Below are positions 33,501 through 45,371 of a stretch of 64,000 nucleotides of DNA, piece by piece; positions within the stretch are counted from its first letter, which is position 1; each line of letters opens with the position of its first letter. The stretch is from Asterochloris sp. CNOR1 (taxonomy: Eukaryota > Chlorophyta > Trebouxiophyceae > Trebouxiales > Trebouxiaceae). The stretch covers positions 806,001-870,000 of the forward strand of contig OZ017753.1 in the NCBI GenBank assembly GCA_963969365.1. The letters are read 5' to 3'. A program made the position numbers and the translations under genes. The notes under the pieces were generated by a model, which did no database searches, was not told the DNA's origin, and saw only the letters and a list, made by a program, of their open reading frames with translations.

Positions 33501-36354
33501 GGGCATCCTTGCATGATTGTGCTCACAGTCTGACATCATGGCCGCTAAGGTGCTGGCGCATTTCAGCTGGAGGCATGTTGCGGCATGTTGTGGCGGCAGT
33601 CATGGTGGGGAAGACATCCACACCGCCTTGTGCTTTCATGCAAAAGCCGCTATGCATGCCTCATGCCAGCTAGAAATGAGTGGGAGAGGACTGGCCGCTT
33701 CTGAAGGCTGCTTCTGCTGCATGTCTGAAATGATGCTGGAGGATGCTGAAGATGGCCAGTGCCCACCTTCACCTGCAGGTGTGGCGCATCTAGCACTACA
33801 GTGCGCTGCAGGTGCTGCCATGAAATGTCAGTGATGACCAAGAAATGGATGAATTGTATGTCAAAGCAGCCTGCGCATGACTTTTTGCAGCCCACAAGAT
33901 GCAGCAGTACATTGTGCTGCAGGTGCCCAGCTGGACAACCTTGAGGCGGCCTGCCATCGTGATCCTGGCCATTTAAGAGTCAGATGGCGTGCTGCAGGTG
34001 CTGGAAAAGATCCTGGATGATGATCATGACATGGACGACATGTACTTGGGGCGCAGGGCAGAGCAGGCTGCTGCAGAGGAGGCGGAGACTGCTGCTTTTG
34101 CAGCAGCTGAGGCTGCTGAGCAGGCTGAGCTAACAGCTGAGCTGGCTGAGCTGGCAGCTGAGGAGGCTGAGTGTGTGGCAGAAGAGGCTGCACAGGCTAA
34201 GAGTGCTATGCAGCTCGCGGCGTCACCATTGCCTGGGGCAAGGTTGCAGAGCGCACCGCCAGCAGGTAAGCAGCTGCAGACGCTTGGATGTGTGTGAAGT
34301 GCGCCTGCATGGCTCAAAGCCTTGTGAGGTGGCTGCCCTGACGCATTGCTGAGCAGTGGGCGCCTTGGTCTATGCCTTGGTCGAGATGGCAGCCAGCAAA
34401 CAATGCTGTGAGAGGTGGAAGTTGCACTGGTGAAAAGTGCAGCAGAGTCTGCAGCCAAGTGACAATGCTAATTGGTTGGCTTTTGTGGCGAGGCAGCCAT
34501 GCAGCCGCACAAATGACCTCAGCATGCAGCCGTGCAGCCATGAGGTGCATTTGAGTCACAGCATGCTCTCCAGCTCATACCTCTCTGCAGTAATGCTGTG
34601 TGTCAGACACCCCTCATGGTGTGTCACCCTGCACCAAGCTTGGCTGCCGAGGGCCGAGTGCCATGATGCTGTGGTTGCCACAGCTCTCTGCTGCTGCAGC
34701 TGATTCGCCTCAGCCTGCCCCGCTGGATCCTGCTGACAGGGCAGTCCCAAGCAGCATCCGAGCCGTGCGAGCCTCAGATCCCAGGTCAGCTGTATGGTTG
34801 GCCCCTCTGACGGCAGGCTGGTCCAGTGAGCACATGTCTGGACCTAGCAGCCACCATTCTTGTCTGCCAGCACCCAGATCTCGTGGCTGTTCCCTGTTTG
34901 GGGGCCCGGGCTAATGCGCCAGGCTGTTGTGACTGTCCTTAGGAGCTGCAAGCTGATTGACTTCATGGAGGCCATGATGCACTGTGACTGAGTGCTCCTT
35001 GTGGCGTGTGCAGGTCGCCCAAGACGCCCAAAAAGCGCGTGAGCATGGTGGACCTCAGCAAGACAGGTGCGTGCAGTGGCAGCAGCCTTGACCTGACAGA
35101 CAGGACACCCTCAACACTTTCAGAGGATTCCTGCAGTATGCTGGGAATAGGCTTGTAGTGGTAGTGTCATGCATGCTGCCTGTGTCACAGTGCTGCCGCT
35201 GCAATGCGTGTAGCCTGAGCAGCCTGGGAAGGGCTGCTCCTGTCCTGTGCAGCTTCTGCTGGCCCTTCACAGCTGTGCCTCACCACACCCAGAAAGCCTC
35301 GAGTACACACCTCCAGTGTGCACGCTGCCAAAGTCTCAAGCCACTGCGGCCTGTACAGAGCATGTGGTCTTGCCGCTGTGCAAAGTGCCCCTTAAGCAGG
35401 CTGGCCCACTGCTGCTCCTCTCTGCCCTATGTGGGCATTTCTATGGCCTTTAAAAAGCTTGTACGCATCAAGGTCAGGTGGACCCTTGTTTGTGCACCCT
35501 TGTCGTGCAAAGTGTCCAATCAGAAGGTTGTGCCACATGCAGCACTTTTAAGTACTGGCTGACGTGCAGCCCACCCCATGCAGAGCGCATTTTGGACAGG
35601 GTCTCCATGGGAGGCAGGTCAGAGTCCTTCCTGCAGGAGGAGGTGCCAACCCTGGCATGGACCAAGGCTGGCAATGTCAGCCTGGTCAACCCCAGGCACA
35701 TCGAGGGCTGCGAGAGCCTACTGGAAACTTACTTCATGCAGGTCAGCCTGCCTGTCCATCTTGCAGACAACATCTTGTTCAAGCAGTCGATACGCCCATA
35801 TGAGGAGCAATGCCAACAAAAGAATGCATTTGCAAGCAGAGCAGGACTGCAGTACAGGCGGGAGCTGCTTTGTGCAGGTTGATGAGATGCTGAGCAGACT
35901 CAGTATGCTGAAGGAGCATGTGGACACAACAGAGGCATTGTGTGGCCTTGACTTGGACAGGCGGCGGAATGAGCTGGTTGCTTTCAGTCTGGTGACTGCA
36001 GTATCACCCCTTTTGTGCTTGCTCACTAGCATGCCCCCCTGGCCCTGACACTGCCGTCTCTGCAGCTGCTGACGATTGTGGCGACGGCAATCGCCTTCGT
36101 GGGCGCAGTTGGCTCGCTGTTTGGCATGAATCTGTATTTCTGTGTGCACCCATCACCTCTGGTAAGTGCGGCCCATGAAGTTCAGCTGTACAGTCTTTGA
36201 GCTGATGCTTCTGATGTGAGCCTGTGCTTGCCTGCAGGGTGCCTGGATTGGAGTTGTCATTGGTTCCATTGTCCTTGGGGGCCTGGCGATGGGCGGCACG
36301 CTGGGCTATGCCCGATGGAGACGCCTGCTGCTGATCCCTTCATCTGCAGGCTGA
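30577..36354 (+). CDS. MRS2: MRS2/CorA-type magnesium channel (plant MGT family)
   Basis: Members of this family form pentameric Mg2+ channels in mitochondrial, chloroplast or cell membranes. Recognised exons: about 31330-31395 (HQLSIPYRDLRVLDPQ), 31474-31556 (PSAIFIREKALVVNLETIR), 31872-32020, 32791-32946 (LPYELRALEGALHNAVGRLE), 33372-33456 (VVLNKLLNRMARLK), 33998-34265 (ILDDDHDMDDMYL, then a long Ala/Glu-rich helix), 35014-35066, 35582-35741 (CESLLETYFMQ), 35881-35995 (MLSRLSMLKEHVDTTEA), 36066-36160 and 36239-36354. The hallmark Gly-Met-Asn lies at 36123-36131 at the end of the first membrane helix, and a second helix (WIGVVIGSIVLGG) follows. The stop is at 36352-36354. The ATG at 30577 is only the best candidate start, because the join to the exon near 30692 is unclear. 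The Ala/Glu-rich insertion between the coiled coil and the membrane helices is unusual for the family. Confidence 0.85.
30949..31107 (+). repeat. Tandem duplication of about 80 bp inside the MRS2 gene
   Basis: Positions about 30949-31026 and 31030-31107 are two diverged copies sharing a TTGTTGCGGCAG-like opening, a GAGGACAG/CAGGACAG core and an AGCTGTGCTG..GCAGCCAG end. They lie in the intron before the exon at 31330. Confidence 0.7.
32296..32700 (+). repeat. Diverged copies of the MRS2 exon starting near 32791
   Basis: The real exon begins CTGCAGGAAGGAGGCGCACC and encodes HLVHVDRTLPYELRA. A copy starts at about 32641 (CTGCAGGAAAGGAGGCGCAT, then TGTGGTCTGCATG), including the acceptor. A weaker one near 32296-32345 keeps the GGTGCATGTGGTCC core. 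The segments just upstream of the copies (CTGCCCTGCATAGGCTG near 32580, CTGCCCTGCACAGGCTG near 32258) are also similar, so the duplicated unit included intron sequence. Confidence 0.55.
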
Positions 36355-36538
36355 TCACCTTGCAGGTCCTCCTCTCTTTTGATTTGTTGCTAGGCAGCCT
36401 GCCCCCCCAACACCAAACACTGGATAAGCGTAGAACAGGCTGACCTCTGCAAGAAGGCAAGGAGAAAAAGCCGCGAAACAGGTGCCAGCGCTGCTTAGTA
36501 CATAGTACAGGCCTGTCAGCCGCGGACTCATTGCTAGT

Positions 36539-39500
36539 ATGGAGGTCCTTGCTGTTCGCAAAGTGGTCCTCAGGTGTCAGGCGCTTGAGGCTGAGCTGGG
36601 CAGCCACAGGCAGCAGAAGGCTGATCAGCAGCAGCAGATCTCAGTGCTGATCAAGGTCTGCTGCCCTGCCCTGCTTGCTGGTGTATACTGTGCATCACAT
36701 GCATGCTTCGAAGTGGAGTTTCTAAGTGCAGGCCAAGGAGCAGGCCCAAACTGCACTGCATGATGTCAAAAGGGAGACCAAGGAGCATGCAATGCAGCTT
36801 GAGGCCAGGAATGCAGACCTGGCGTCTCAGGTCATTGTGTGGCTGTGTATGTCCAAGCGGCAGCTGTCTGAAGGCAAGACAAGCTTCCACTGTGTCTCCG
36901 GGAGTGCAGGTTGCTCAACTTCACATGGAGAGGGCCCTCCTCCAGCAGCAGTCAGAGCAGGCAAAGTCTGAGGTGGAGGCAATTCTAGCATCCAGGTCTT
37001 GTCAAGTTCAGGCGGCAGAGGTGAGAGCTTTTATCTGCCGCTGGCAGCCGACCCTCGGCAGCGCTGCTGATACTTTCAGGCCCATCAGGGAGTGGCTGCA
37101 ACATGCACAGTTCCTGAGACAGTGCTGCAGTCGACATGCAGAAGAGCAGCCTGCCTCTGAAGCATGCCTGTCATGAACAGGGAAGTCATGAACATCACAA
37201 AGGCTGCCCCATGCGAGCTCTCAGCCAAACAGTGTCATGTTGCTGCAGACCATGCAGCTGCAGCTGCAGCAGCAGCTCAAGGAGCAGCAGGCTCAGTGTG
37301 CCAAGCTGCTGAAGCAGCTGGCAGGGCAGACAGAGCTGGTGGATGCCGTTGAGGGAGAGATCCAGGCGCTGCGTGCAGAGATGGTGGGCGTCAGGCACAC
37401 GGTGGAGCAGAGCGGGGCAACAGGTACGATGGTGATGCGCATCAACAGCGTGAGGCAACAGAAAGGCTGAGTAGCTTAGACAGCAGCTTGCGCTTGTGCT
37501 CATTAGCATCAGGCAGGCAATGAATGCAGCAGGAATGAAGGTCATTTTGTTGGCTGGCACTGAGGTGCAGTCCATGCCTAGCAGTGAGGCTGGTCAAGCA
37601 GGCGGCGGCACAACCAGCCTGCTGCTCAGCTCTGATTGCAACGCATTAACTCCACCAGGTGTAAGCTGAATGCTTAATGCTTGCTTCAGCTTACAGCGCA
37701 TGAAGAGCATGATCATGCACAAGGCCTGTGCTGGCAACCAGCTGATGGACTCTCGTTCGATGCGTTAGTCACTGGCTCCTAGAGCGGGTGTCTCCAGATT
37801 GGCAAGGTGCTCTCTGCAGGCAAGGAGCACCAGAGCAGACTGCAAGCCATTGTAGTTCCTGAGGAGAAGCTGATTGGTGAGCCTGCCTAGCAATTTGATG
37901 TGCATTGCTGCAGATGTCAACCACCTGCCAATGCAGCGTCATGTCGTGATGTTTTGCCAGTGCATAGCTAGGTGGCCACCCGGAGAGCTGGCCCCAGTCC
38001 CCAAGTGCTGGTCATGCACACCACGCAGGACAGCTGGAGGAGCAGAAGCAGCGCATGAGTGGGCTGCAGCACGAGCTGCACACTTCCAGGAGCCAGCTGG
38101 CCAGCAGCTGCCTAGAAGGCCAGCAGCTGCAAGAAGAGCTGCAGGCAAGGTGAGCCAGCACAGACACTGCACATGGGACCTTGATAGGACCTGTGATAGA
38201 TAACATTTCATGGACAAGGCTGAAGGGTGGGTCCAGGTAGGCAGGGGCAGCAGCGGCCCCTTTCAGGTCTGGGTGGCTCTGTTGCTCTGAAGGTCAGCGC
38301 TACACAGGCAAGATTGCAATGAGTGCTGCCAGCCTGGAGGGCAATGCTGAAGAGGTGTCTTGACATTGGCAGGGACTCTGCAGTGCTTTCAGTCAGTGTG
38401 GCAATACTAGTCTATGTGAAGCAGAGCAGTCAACTGCAGGCCACAGATCATCTGACATGCTGGTATTACTGAAACACCCAGACATCATCAGGCCTGCTGC
38501 CCTGCACTGATGCCTCTGCAGCGCATCTGAACTTGCTGGCAGGCTGCAGCTTAACAATGCTGAGTTGTTGCAGTGGCCGACTGAGCACGTTGACAATGAT
38601 GCCCATATTGCTGCAGTAAGCAGCAAGTGGAACATCTTGGCGACGAGTTGGCTCAGTCAAAGCAGGTGCTCAGCGAGGTGCAGGGACGTGAGCGGGCGCT
38701 TGCCGAGCAGCTTGAGGTGCGAGTCAGCAGCACCTCAAGATGGGAGTGACTGCCCTTGCACCTGCAGGATGTGTTACAGAGTAGCAAGGCTGTGCGGATT
38801 GTGAGCTGATCCAACAACAGGCTGGTACATGTTAAGCAGCTTAAGGTTTGAATCTGTAGCATCTTGTAAGAAACGGCAGCTTGCCCTTGCACCATGCATG
38901 CAATGCCCGCTGGCTTCCTGTATGAGGACAGCACATGCTGCTTGAGGAGAAACATGAGCAGCAGCCTGTTCAATGAGGCCGCTGCTTACATGTGCGCCAA
39001 GCATGCCCAGGTGCTTGTTGTGGGGCAGTACATGCTTTTTGGTGGCTGGTTGCCATCTACATCTGGATTAAGCCAGCCAGATCCTCCGCCAGCCAGGTCC
39101 GCCTGCTGCCTGTGACCAGCGCGGCATACTGAACAAGAAGCCATCTCGCTTTCCTCAAGGCAGCAATTCACCTCCAACAAATCATATTCTGTGACTGCAG
39201 ACCAGTCACAAGCTGGTGAGCGATCTGCGGAGTACCTGTGCAGCACAGCAGGGCACCCTGCAGGAACTGCAGGAGGCAACAACAACCACGCACGCAGCTG
39301 TGACAGCTGCCTGCGAGGATCTAACGGCGCAACTGCAGAGCAAGGTTAGCCCGCTGTCCATCACTGACAGGCAGCTTAGAGTGCAGATTGGCATGACTGT
39401 CGCAAAGCCTGAGGCCAACACCAACAGGCCTGCCGTCACTGGCCCGTACCACGGCAGCATGAGAGTAAAAGCGCTTGAGCAGCCTGAAGGCCTGCTGGAC

Positions 39501-42500
39501 AAGGTCTTGCCCAGTGGCCTCTGATGCCGGTGCCAAGATACGGCATGTCATGGTGGACTCCTGAGGCTGTTTGAGGGACTTCTGGCCTGGCGCGGCGCAT
39601 GCTGAGACTAACAAGCTACTGACGGACTGGGCACGCTGTTGCGGTTGTACTTCAAAACTGCAGATGCAGGGCTGCAGCCTGGGGGCAGTGGGCAACGCAG
39701 TCATGCGTCTTGTCTGCACCTGCCTGCAGGAAGAGATGCTGCTGAGGCTACAGCTGAAGTTGCAGAAAATGGATTCCAATGCTCTAGCAAAGCCAGGTCT
39801 GAGGCATAGGCTATCGTTCAAGCCTTGACACCAACATGACCATGAGTTTTGAAGATCTTGCCCCTCTGCAACACCAGCGCAGGGCCTGCTTGTGCTTTGC
39901 CTCCTGCTGTGCCAGGTCTCTTCCAGGTCCAGCTGAGTTGTCTTGCTTGGCATCTGTGTTTGACAGGTGATGGCAGGTGCTTGGTATGCTTTGTCTGGCA
40001 GCCAGCTAAGAGAATGTGACGCATGTGCATTTGCCTGTCGCAGAGACCACAGAGCTTAGCTGCCAGACAGCTGAGTCCCCCAGAAGAGCGCATGATGACA
40101 GCAGGTGCCCACGAAGAGGGACAGAGGTGGCCATTGTTGGCCTGTCTTCTGCAAAGGTGATCAAATGCCCCTCAGCTTTCCAGGCTGAGTGCACTTCGCT
40201 GCAGGCGAGCACAGGAGCTTTGTGTCATGGGTGCTTGTGCGCAGAGGGATGTGCTCGATCAGTGCAAAAGCTGAGTAAAGGCCAGCTCAGCATGTTGACG
40301 ACCTCACAACATTGAAGTTGTCCCACACGCCATCGGGCAGTTTACTGTTTGCTGTCTCACACCATGCCTGCAGGGCAGCACCAGCCAGGGGGAAAGAGGG
40401 ACGCCCCAGCCTCCAGGAGACGCTCACCAAGTTGCTGATGATTGGCCTGCTGCTGTGGAGACAGATGGCAAGGCAGCAAGCCCTGAGGCTGGAGTATCAT
40501 TGCTGTGTGGAGCAGGACACAAACACACTCTGGCTCTGGCTGTTGCTGGGCAGCCCAGCACAGCGCCAGAGGCTGTTGTATCCAGAGCTCAGCCTCAAGG
40601 CCGCAGGCTGTCTACACCAGATGCTGCTGAGCAGCCTGAGGGCACCAGGCACGCCCTAGCAGGCCACCACCCTGGGCCCCACAGCAGCGGCGCTGCAGCA
40701 GGTGCCACCAGCAGGGCTGTCGCAGCGGATGCAGGTGCACAGCTGCCCAAGGCTCATGCTCACAGGGCAGCAGAAGCTGCTGACCTGCCAGCAACAGCAC
40801 AGTGCACGTTGTCACAGCGCCCGACAGACATGGACACAGTTGACGAGCTTGAGCTGGAGGCAGAAGAGCCACATTCTGATGCAAAGCTCAGCTGCCAGGG
40901 TACAGAGGGGCCGTTCGCCAGCAGGCCTGACCGGCAGCAGGATGCAGAACGGAGCAAGCAGGGCACCTCTGCCCAGCCTGGGCAGCCGATGGCATCAGCA
41001 CAGGAGGGGTTTGGCTCTGCCAAGCAAGAGCAGCAGCCGAAAGCCACTGGGGCATCGCCTGGCAGCGCGTACCAGCTGCATTTAGGTCTGGCAGCGGGCA
41101 GCATGCAAGCAGGGACTCAGCAGGAGGCGCATGTGCCGCAGGCAGCAGCTGCTGCTACAGAGCAATGCAGTCTTGCCCTGGTGTGCAAAGGGGCCGCTGC
41201 TATCGCACCACAGGCCTTCGCTGCAGGCAGGCAGGTGGCTGTCCCTGCTAGCAGGCAGGCTGTTGCTGCCCCTGCCTCAGCAGAGCAGCAGCCTGGCAAC
41301 AGCCTGCAGGGCGCCCAGAGTGGTCCTGGGAGCAGATCTCCAAATGCGCTGCCGACTTCTGCTGGCTCAGCGCCAGTGCTGCTTGGTGCTGCAGCCCTGC
41401 AGGCCCCTGTTGGCTCAAGTAATCTCCTAGAGGGGCCAGACCTAGCCTCAGAGCCAGGAGGGACACATGCCCGCCAGGGCCACTTAGCTGGGGATGTGAA
41501 TAGGCGGCAGGAGATTGGTGATGATCCGGCAGCAGAAACGGGCAGCGCGCTCAGGTCCCCCAGATCAGGTGGGTGCAGCCTGTCAAGGGGCATGTGGGTG
41601 CTCTCGCTGGGGCCGGCTCGGGGCAACAAGCTTGCTGCATCTGCTTTTTGCTGTTGTCAGCGGCGCTGGTCTCAGATAACATACGCCTGTTAAAAAATTC
41701 ACAGCAGCTGATAGCAGGGTATGCAGTGCAGGAGTCCCTTGCGGACAGAAGTGCCTGTCTTGAGGACATGCCATTCATATTGTGACATGTCTTTTGTGTC
41801 AGCCTGCCTGCTCTATGACTGTTGCTGCCGGCCTCAAGATCACCTGGCTGCTGCTTTGGCACCTAATGTGCGGGGAGGAGGATCTGACTGCCATTGTCGG
41901 GCTGGTCTGGGAAACCAGCTCCTTCCTCATTGCATCCAGTGCTATGCAGATCTGTTTGCCTGCTTTGGGGACCTTGGGTCAGAGGACAATGATGAGGAGA
42001 CGAGCCAGCCCCAGAGTCAGCCTGAGCACAGCGCAGCACCAGTGGAGGAAAGTAAGCAGCGTCGGCCTAGCTTGGCTGCAGCTGGAAGTGACAGGCGCTG
42101 CAATGAGGTAGCTGCACCTGGCTCTGCAGCAGGCTGTGGCCAGGCAGCCCACGTGCATATGACACCCTTAAGTACAATGCTGCCTGGCAGTCCCCAAGAA
42201 CCAAGCTTCGTGGTACTAATTTCGTGCATCATGCATCTCTTGCCCAGCTTCATTGACACGTCATCAGTGAGCTGTGGCACCATCATGAGCTGAACTGTTC
42301 AGCCTCACACTCAGCAGCCTGTCTGGTATGTGCGCAGTCCAGGATGATCAGGATATCTGGTGACTGCGCAGTGTCTCAGGCCACTAGCACCCAGCAAAGG
42401 TTGGACGCCTGCCCCTGTGGCGAGCCAGACTTTGGGCTCATGCTGACCTGCAAGGGCTGCAAGGGCCGCTTTCACGCAGACTGCGGCCAGCTTGCGCCAG

Positions 42501-42895
42501 GTGACTCATTGGCAGGGGGGCCTTCTACTGACTTCAGTGCAGCATAGCCAGCAAGCCTAGACGCCTGCATGATTGGAGTGTTGCTGCAAGATGTAGTGTG
42601 GAAAGGTGAGCTGTCTGGGCACATCTTGCAGCGCACCTTTCCGCAGTGACAGAGAGCTGCTCTGCTGAAAGCCCTGATGAAGACTGTGAGCCTGACCACC
42701 AGCTTGCTTGGCCATGCAGACTGCAGCAAGCTTGCAAGCTGCTCTGCATGCAACCTTGACGCTTTGTGCATGAGCCAAGCAGCTGGAATGTTGTCTCATG
42801 CAGGTCAGGCACTGCAAGCCTTCCAGTGCCAGTCCTGCCAGCCTGCCAGGGTTCAGAAGGGCAAGCGCAATCGCAACGGGCACAGAAAGAGGTAG
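36539..42895 (+). CDS. Coiled-coil, low-complexity and PHD-finger protein (possibly two genes)
   Basis: Exons from 36539 to about 39350 encode heptad-rich coiled coil: QALEAELGSHRQQKADQQQQ, VKRETKEHAMQLEARNADL (about 36731-36831), QLQLQQQLKEQQAQ (37250-37425), KQRMSGLQHELHTSRSQL (about 38040-38150), SDLRSTCAAQQGTLQELQ (39213-39345). A single long exon (about 40375-41569) is disordered and rich in Ala, Gln, Ser, Pro and Gly. Then come a Cys-rich segment (41855-42052; CHC, CIQC) and a PHD-type zinc finger. The finger's CPC, CKGC and HADC ligands are at about 42409-42486, and its last CQSC pair is in the final exon (42805-42895), which ends in a basic RKR tail. PHD fingers usually read histone H3 tails. 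That the coiled coil and the PHD finger belong to one gene is inferred from strand and absence of a clear break only. Confidence 0.5.
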
Positions 42896-43112
42896 CTGGG
42901 ACTGCTTGCGAACAGACTACCAACTTCCCAATCTCACAACGCGCTGAATGCGTACATGCCTGATATGCTAGCTGTTTCACATCTGCCAGATGCAATGAAT
43001 GCGTGTCTCCCACAAGGCTAGGACGAAGACAGCCTGCTTCAGTTTACCATTTGGTGAAAAATGCTGACGATTTAAGCAGGCAAGGAGGTGCATTAGGTCT
43101 GCTGCTAACGAG

Positions 43113-45169
43113 ATGGCTCCTGCTGCTGCAGCGTCTCCGGCCCACGCAACATTTGCAACATACAGCAGCAGGACTCTCGAAGGTGAGGATGGTGACATGG
43201 GCCCATTAGAGCTGAGCCTGCAGTCAAGCAATTGCACAATGCATGTTTCTGCTTGCCAGGCAACTGGTATGAAGAGAGGTTCCAGGCCAGCACACCACAG
43301 CCAGAACCAATCAAGGGCCCCTCAGTCCTGGATGTAGTGGATCCTCTCATAGCAGCTTTACAGGGTGAGCCTTCTGTGCATGCCAATAGCTGTGCATCAG
43401 TGAGTTTGTACCCCAGCACTGCAGAAATATGCATACCTCTGCAGGCGCGGTCCCGGGTCTGCAGCATTGAAACTTGAGCAGCACACTGCCTGCAGGCAGG
43501 GAGAGCTTCATTGGTGGGGCCCAGCATGCACCACACCATGGGAGTGTGGCTTGGACGGACACAAGGCGGTGCATTCCCGCAGACTTCCCAGAGGTACACA
43601 CCTCTTGTACTGGGAAACAATGCACCTGCCAGCACAGCTACAAGAAGTGAAACCTTACGCTATAAGCCTGCCATTGGCCTGCAGCCTGAGAGCAACGACA
43701 AGCACGACATTAGGTGTCTGGGCAGGACTGCATTGCATACGAGGTGGAGGTCTGCTGTACTGTCGCAGGCAAGTGCTCACAGGGCCAGGCACAGCTCACA
43801 GGAAGCCTGTCAGGGCAGAATTTGCACAAACTGCACCTCACCAATGCTGCTGAGAGCTGAATGCCCCCTTCAGCACCTTGTCACTTCACTTACCATGCTG
43901 CAGGGCTGGAGCAATGCATGGGTAACCAGCAAGCAGGCGGACTCTGCCCGCCTGCACGAGGTGCCCGCACGGCGCAAGCTACCGCTGATGCTCCGCTCTG
44001 CTGCAGTGCAGCAGCGGGCGCTGCAGCACAGCCAGATGCTGGGCAGCAGCCTGCACGGGCACCCCTACCCCAAGTGAGGCCGCCTCTGTGATTGCTAGAT
44101 GTAGCAACAGGCCGGCGAAACGATGAGTTCCATTTGCATCGGCAGTCAGAAGGACAGCTATCTCACAAGAGCCAGCAATCAGGTTTCTGCCACGTGCTCT
44201 TGGACATACTCTGCTGTGGCAGCCGATGCAGCTCTGCGCGTCATGAGGCAGCAAGTGCAGATGGTCGCCCAGAGGCGTCAGCCATTGCCATCAATGCAGC
44301 TCAGGCCAGCTACAAAACAGAAAGCCCTGTCTGGCACCACCTGCTTTTTCAGGCAGGCCCACCACGACCTACCTCGCTTCTGCAGGTTTGAGCTGCCACC
44401 TCAGGCTAAGCATGAGCTGGAGACCACTCACAGGCACTTCTATGCAGACAAACCTGCAGAAGCTCGCAGCTTGCACCCAGAGCAGTTTGCAGCTCCAGAC
44501 AGGAAGCACTTCATTCATGCAGGTGAGGTCTGTCTGAGGCAGCACAACTGCTGATGATCTCTCAGGCAGCAGGCATCAGCTCATGTGACCAGCACAAGTT
44601 GGTGCCCAGCTTGGCTGTGGCAGACGTCTATGATGAGCGTCATTGATGAGAACATGATGGTGCCCGCCTGCCCTCAGAACTTGATAGTTCAAAAAGCAGC
44701 CGGTGGAGCTGCCCTGCATGGCTCAGCATGCTTGCAGCGTATGACAGTTGAGCACTTGTGTGCTTGCAGGGCTGACGAAGGAGTGCATGGACAACACTAG
44801 GCAGGCTGAGGGACCCCAGGGGAGGGCAGGTGCCAGAGGTGAGTCTGACCATATTGCAGACTTGCACAACCTGTCAGCTGCCAAAGCTCTGCTCAGCACT
44901 GTGTCATGGCCCTGCAGAAGTTGTGGTTGCATTGCTTCCAAACACCTGCCAGGCTGCTGCGCAACCCCCATGCTGCTTAGCACCTGCTGTGCATCCCTGC
45001 AGGCCCCATATCAAGGCACCCTGGGGAGGCAGGAGCACCCTGGGGGACTTCTGTGTTCTGGGATGAGTACTCTGCAGGTCTCGTGGGCCCGTGTGCAAAG
45101 CCTGGGGGCGTCTGGGGATGAGCTGGCTCATTCAGAGACTGAGCAGCAGCCTTGCATATGTACAAATTG
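43113..45169 (+). CDS. Small unrecognised protein, possible axonemal type
   Basis: The ATG at 43113 opens a short exon (to about 43182) that splices in phase 1 to 43260, giving SSRTLEGNWYEERFQAS and then KGPSVLDVVDPLIAALQ. Later coding-like exons are about 43585-43715 (SQRYTPLVLGNNAP, LRYKPAIGLQP), 43904-44072 (GWSNAWVTSKQADSARLHEV) and 44387-44523 (FELPPQAKHELETTHRHFY). A possible 3' exon lies at 45003-45169. The protein seems small, basic and Tyr/Trp-containing with short conserved-looking blocks, which recalls microtubule inner proteins of cilia. I could not place it in a family. The region 44100-44380 and the 3' end are unresolved. Confidence 0.4.
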
Positions 45170-45371
45170 AGTCATGAGCCTCAGTGTCAACCCCTGCCAG
45201 CCAGCACGCTCTTCGTCATCATATGAAAAGCCTTGCTTCAAACAACTCAGGATCGTGCCTTCAAAAAAGTCCATTAAGTCGCTCACACACAGCGGGGTGG
45301 CGGGACTGGGGCCAAAGCGTGGAAGGAACTGCGGTGTTGGGGTGACATGGTGCAGCAGCAGCATATACCCT

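Noticed and set aside
40455-41693. The longest open frame (412 codons) as a stand-alone gene
   Set aside because: Its opening continues upstream to an acceptor near 40375, its end runs past a good donor near 41569, and it is low-complexity. It is treated as one exon of the coiled-coil/PHD gene.
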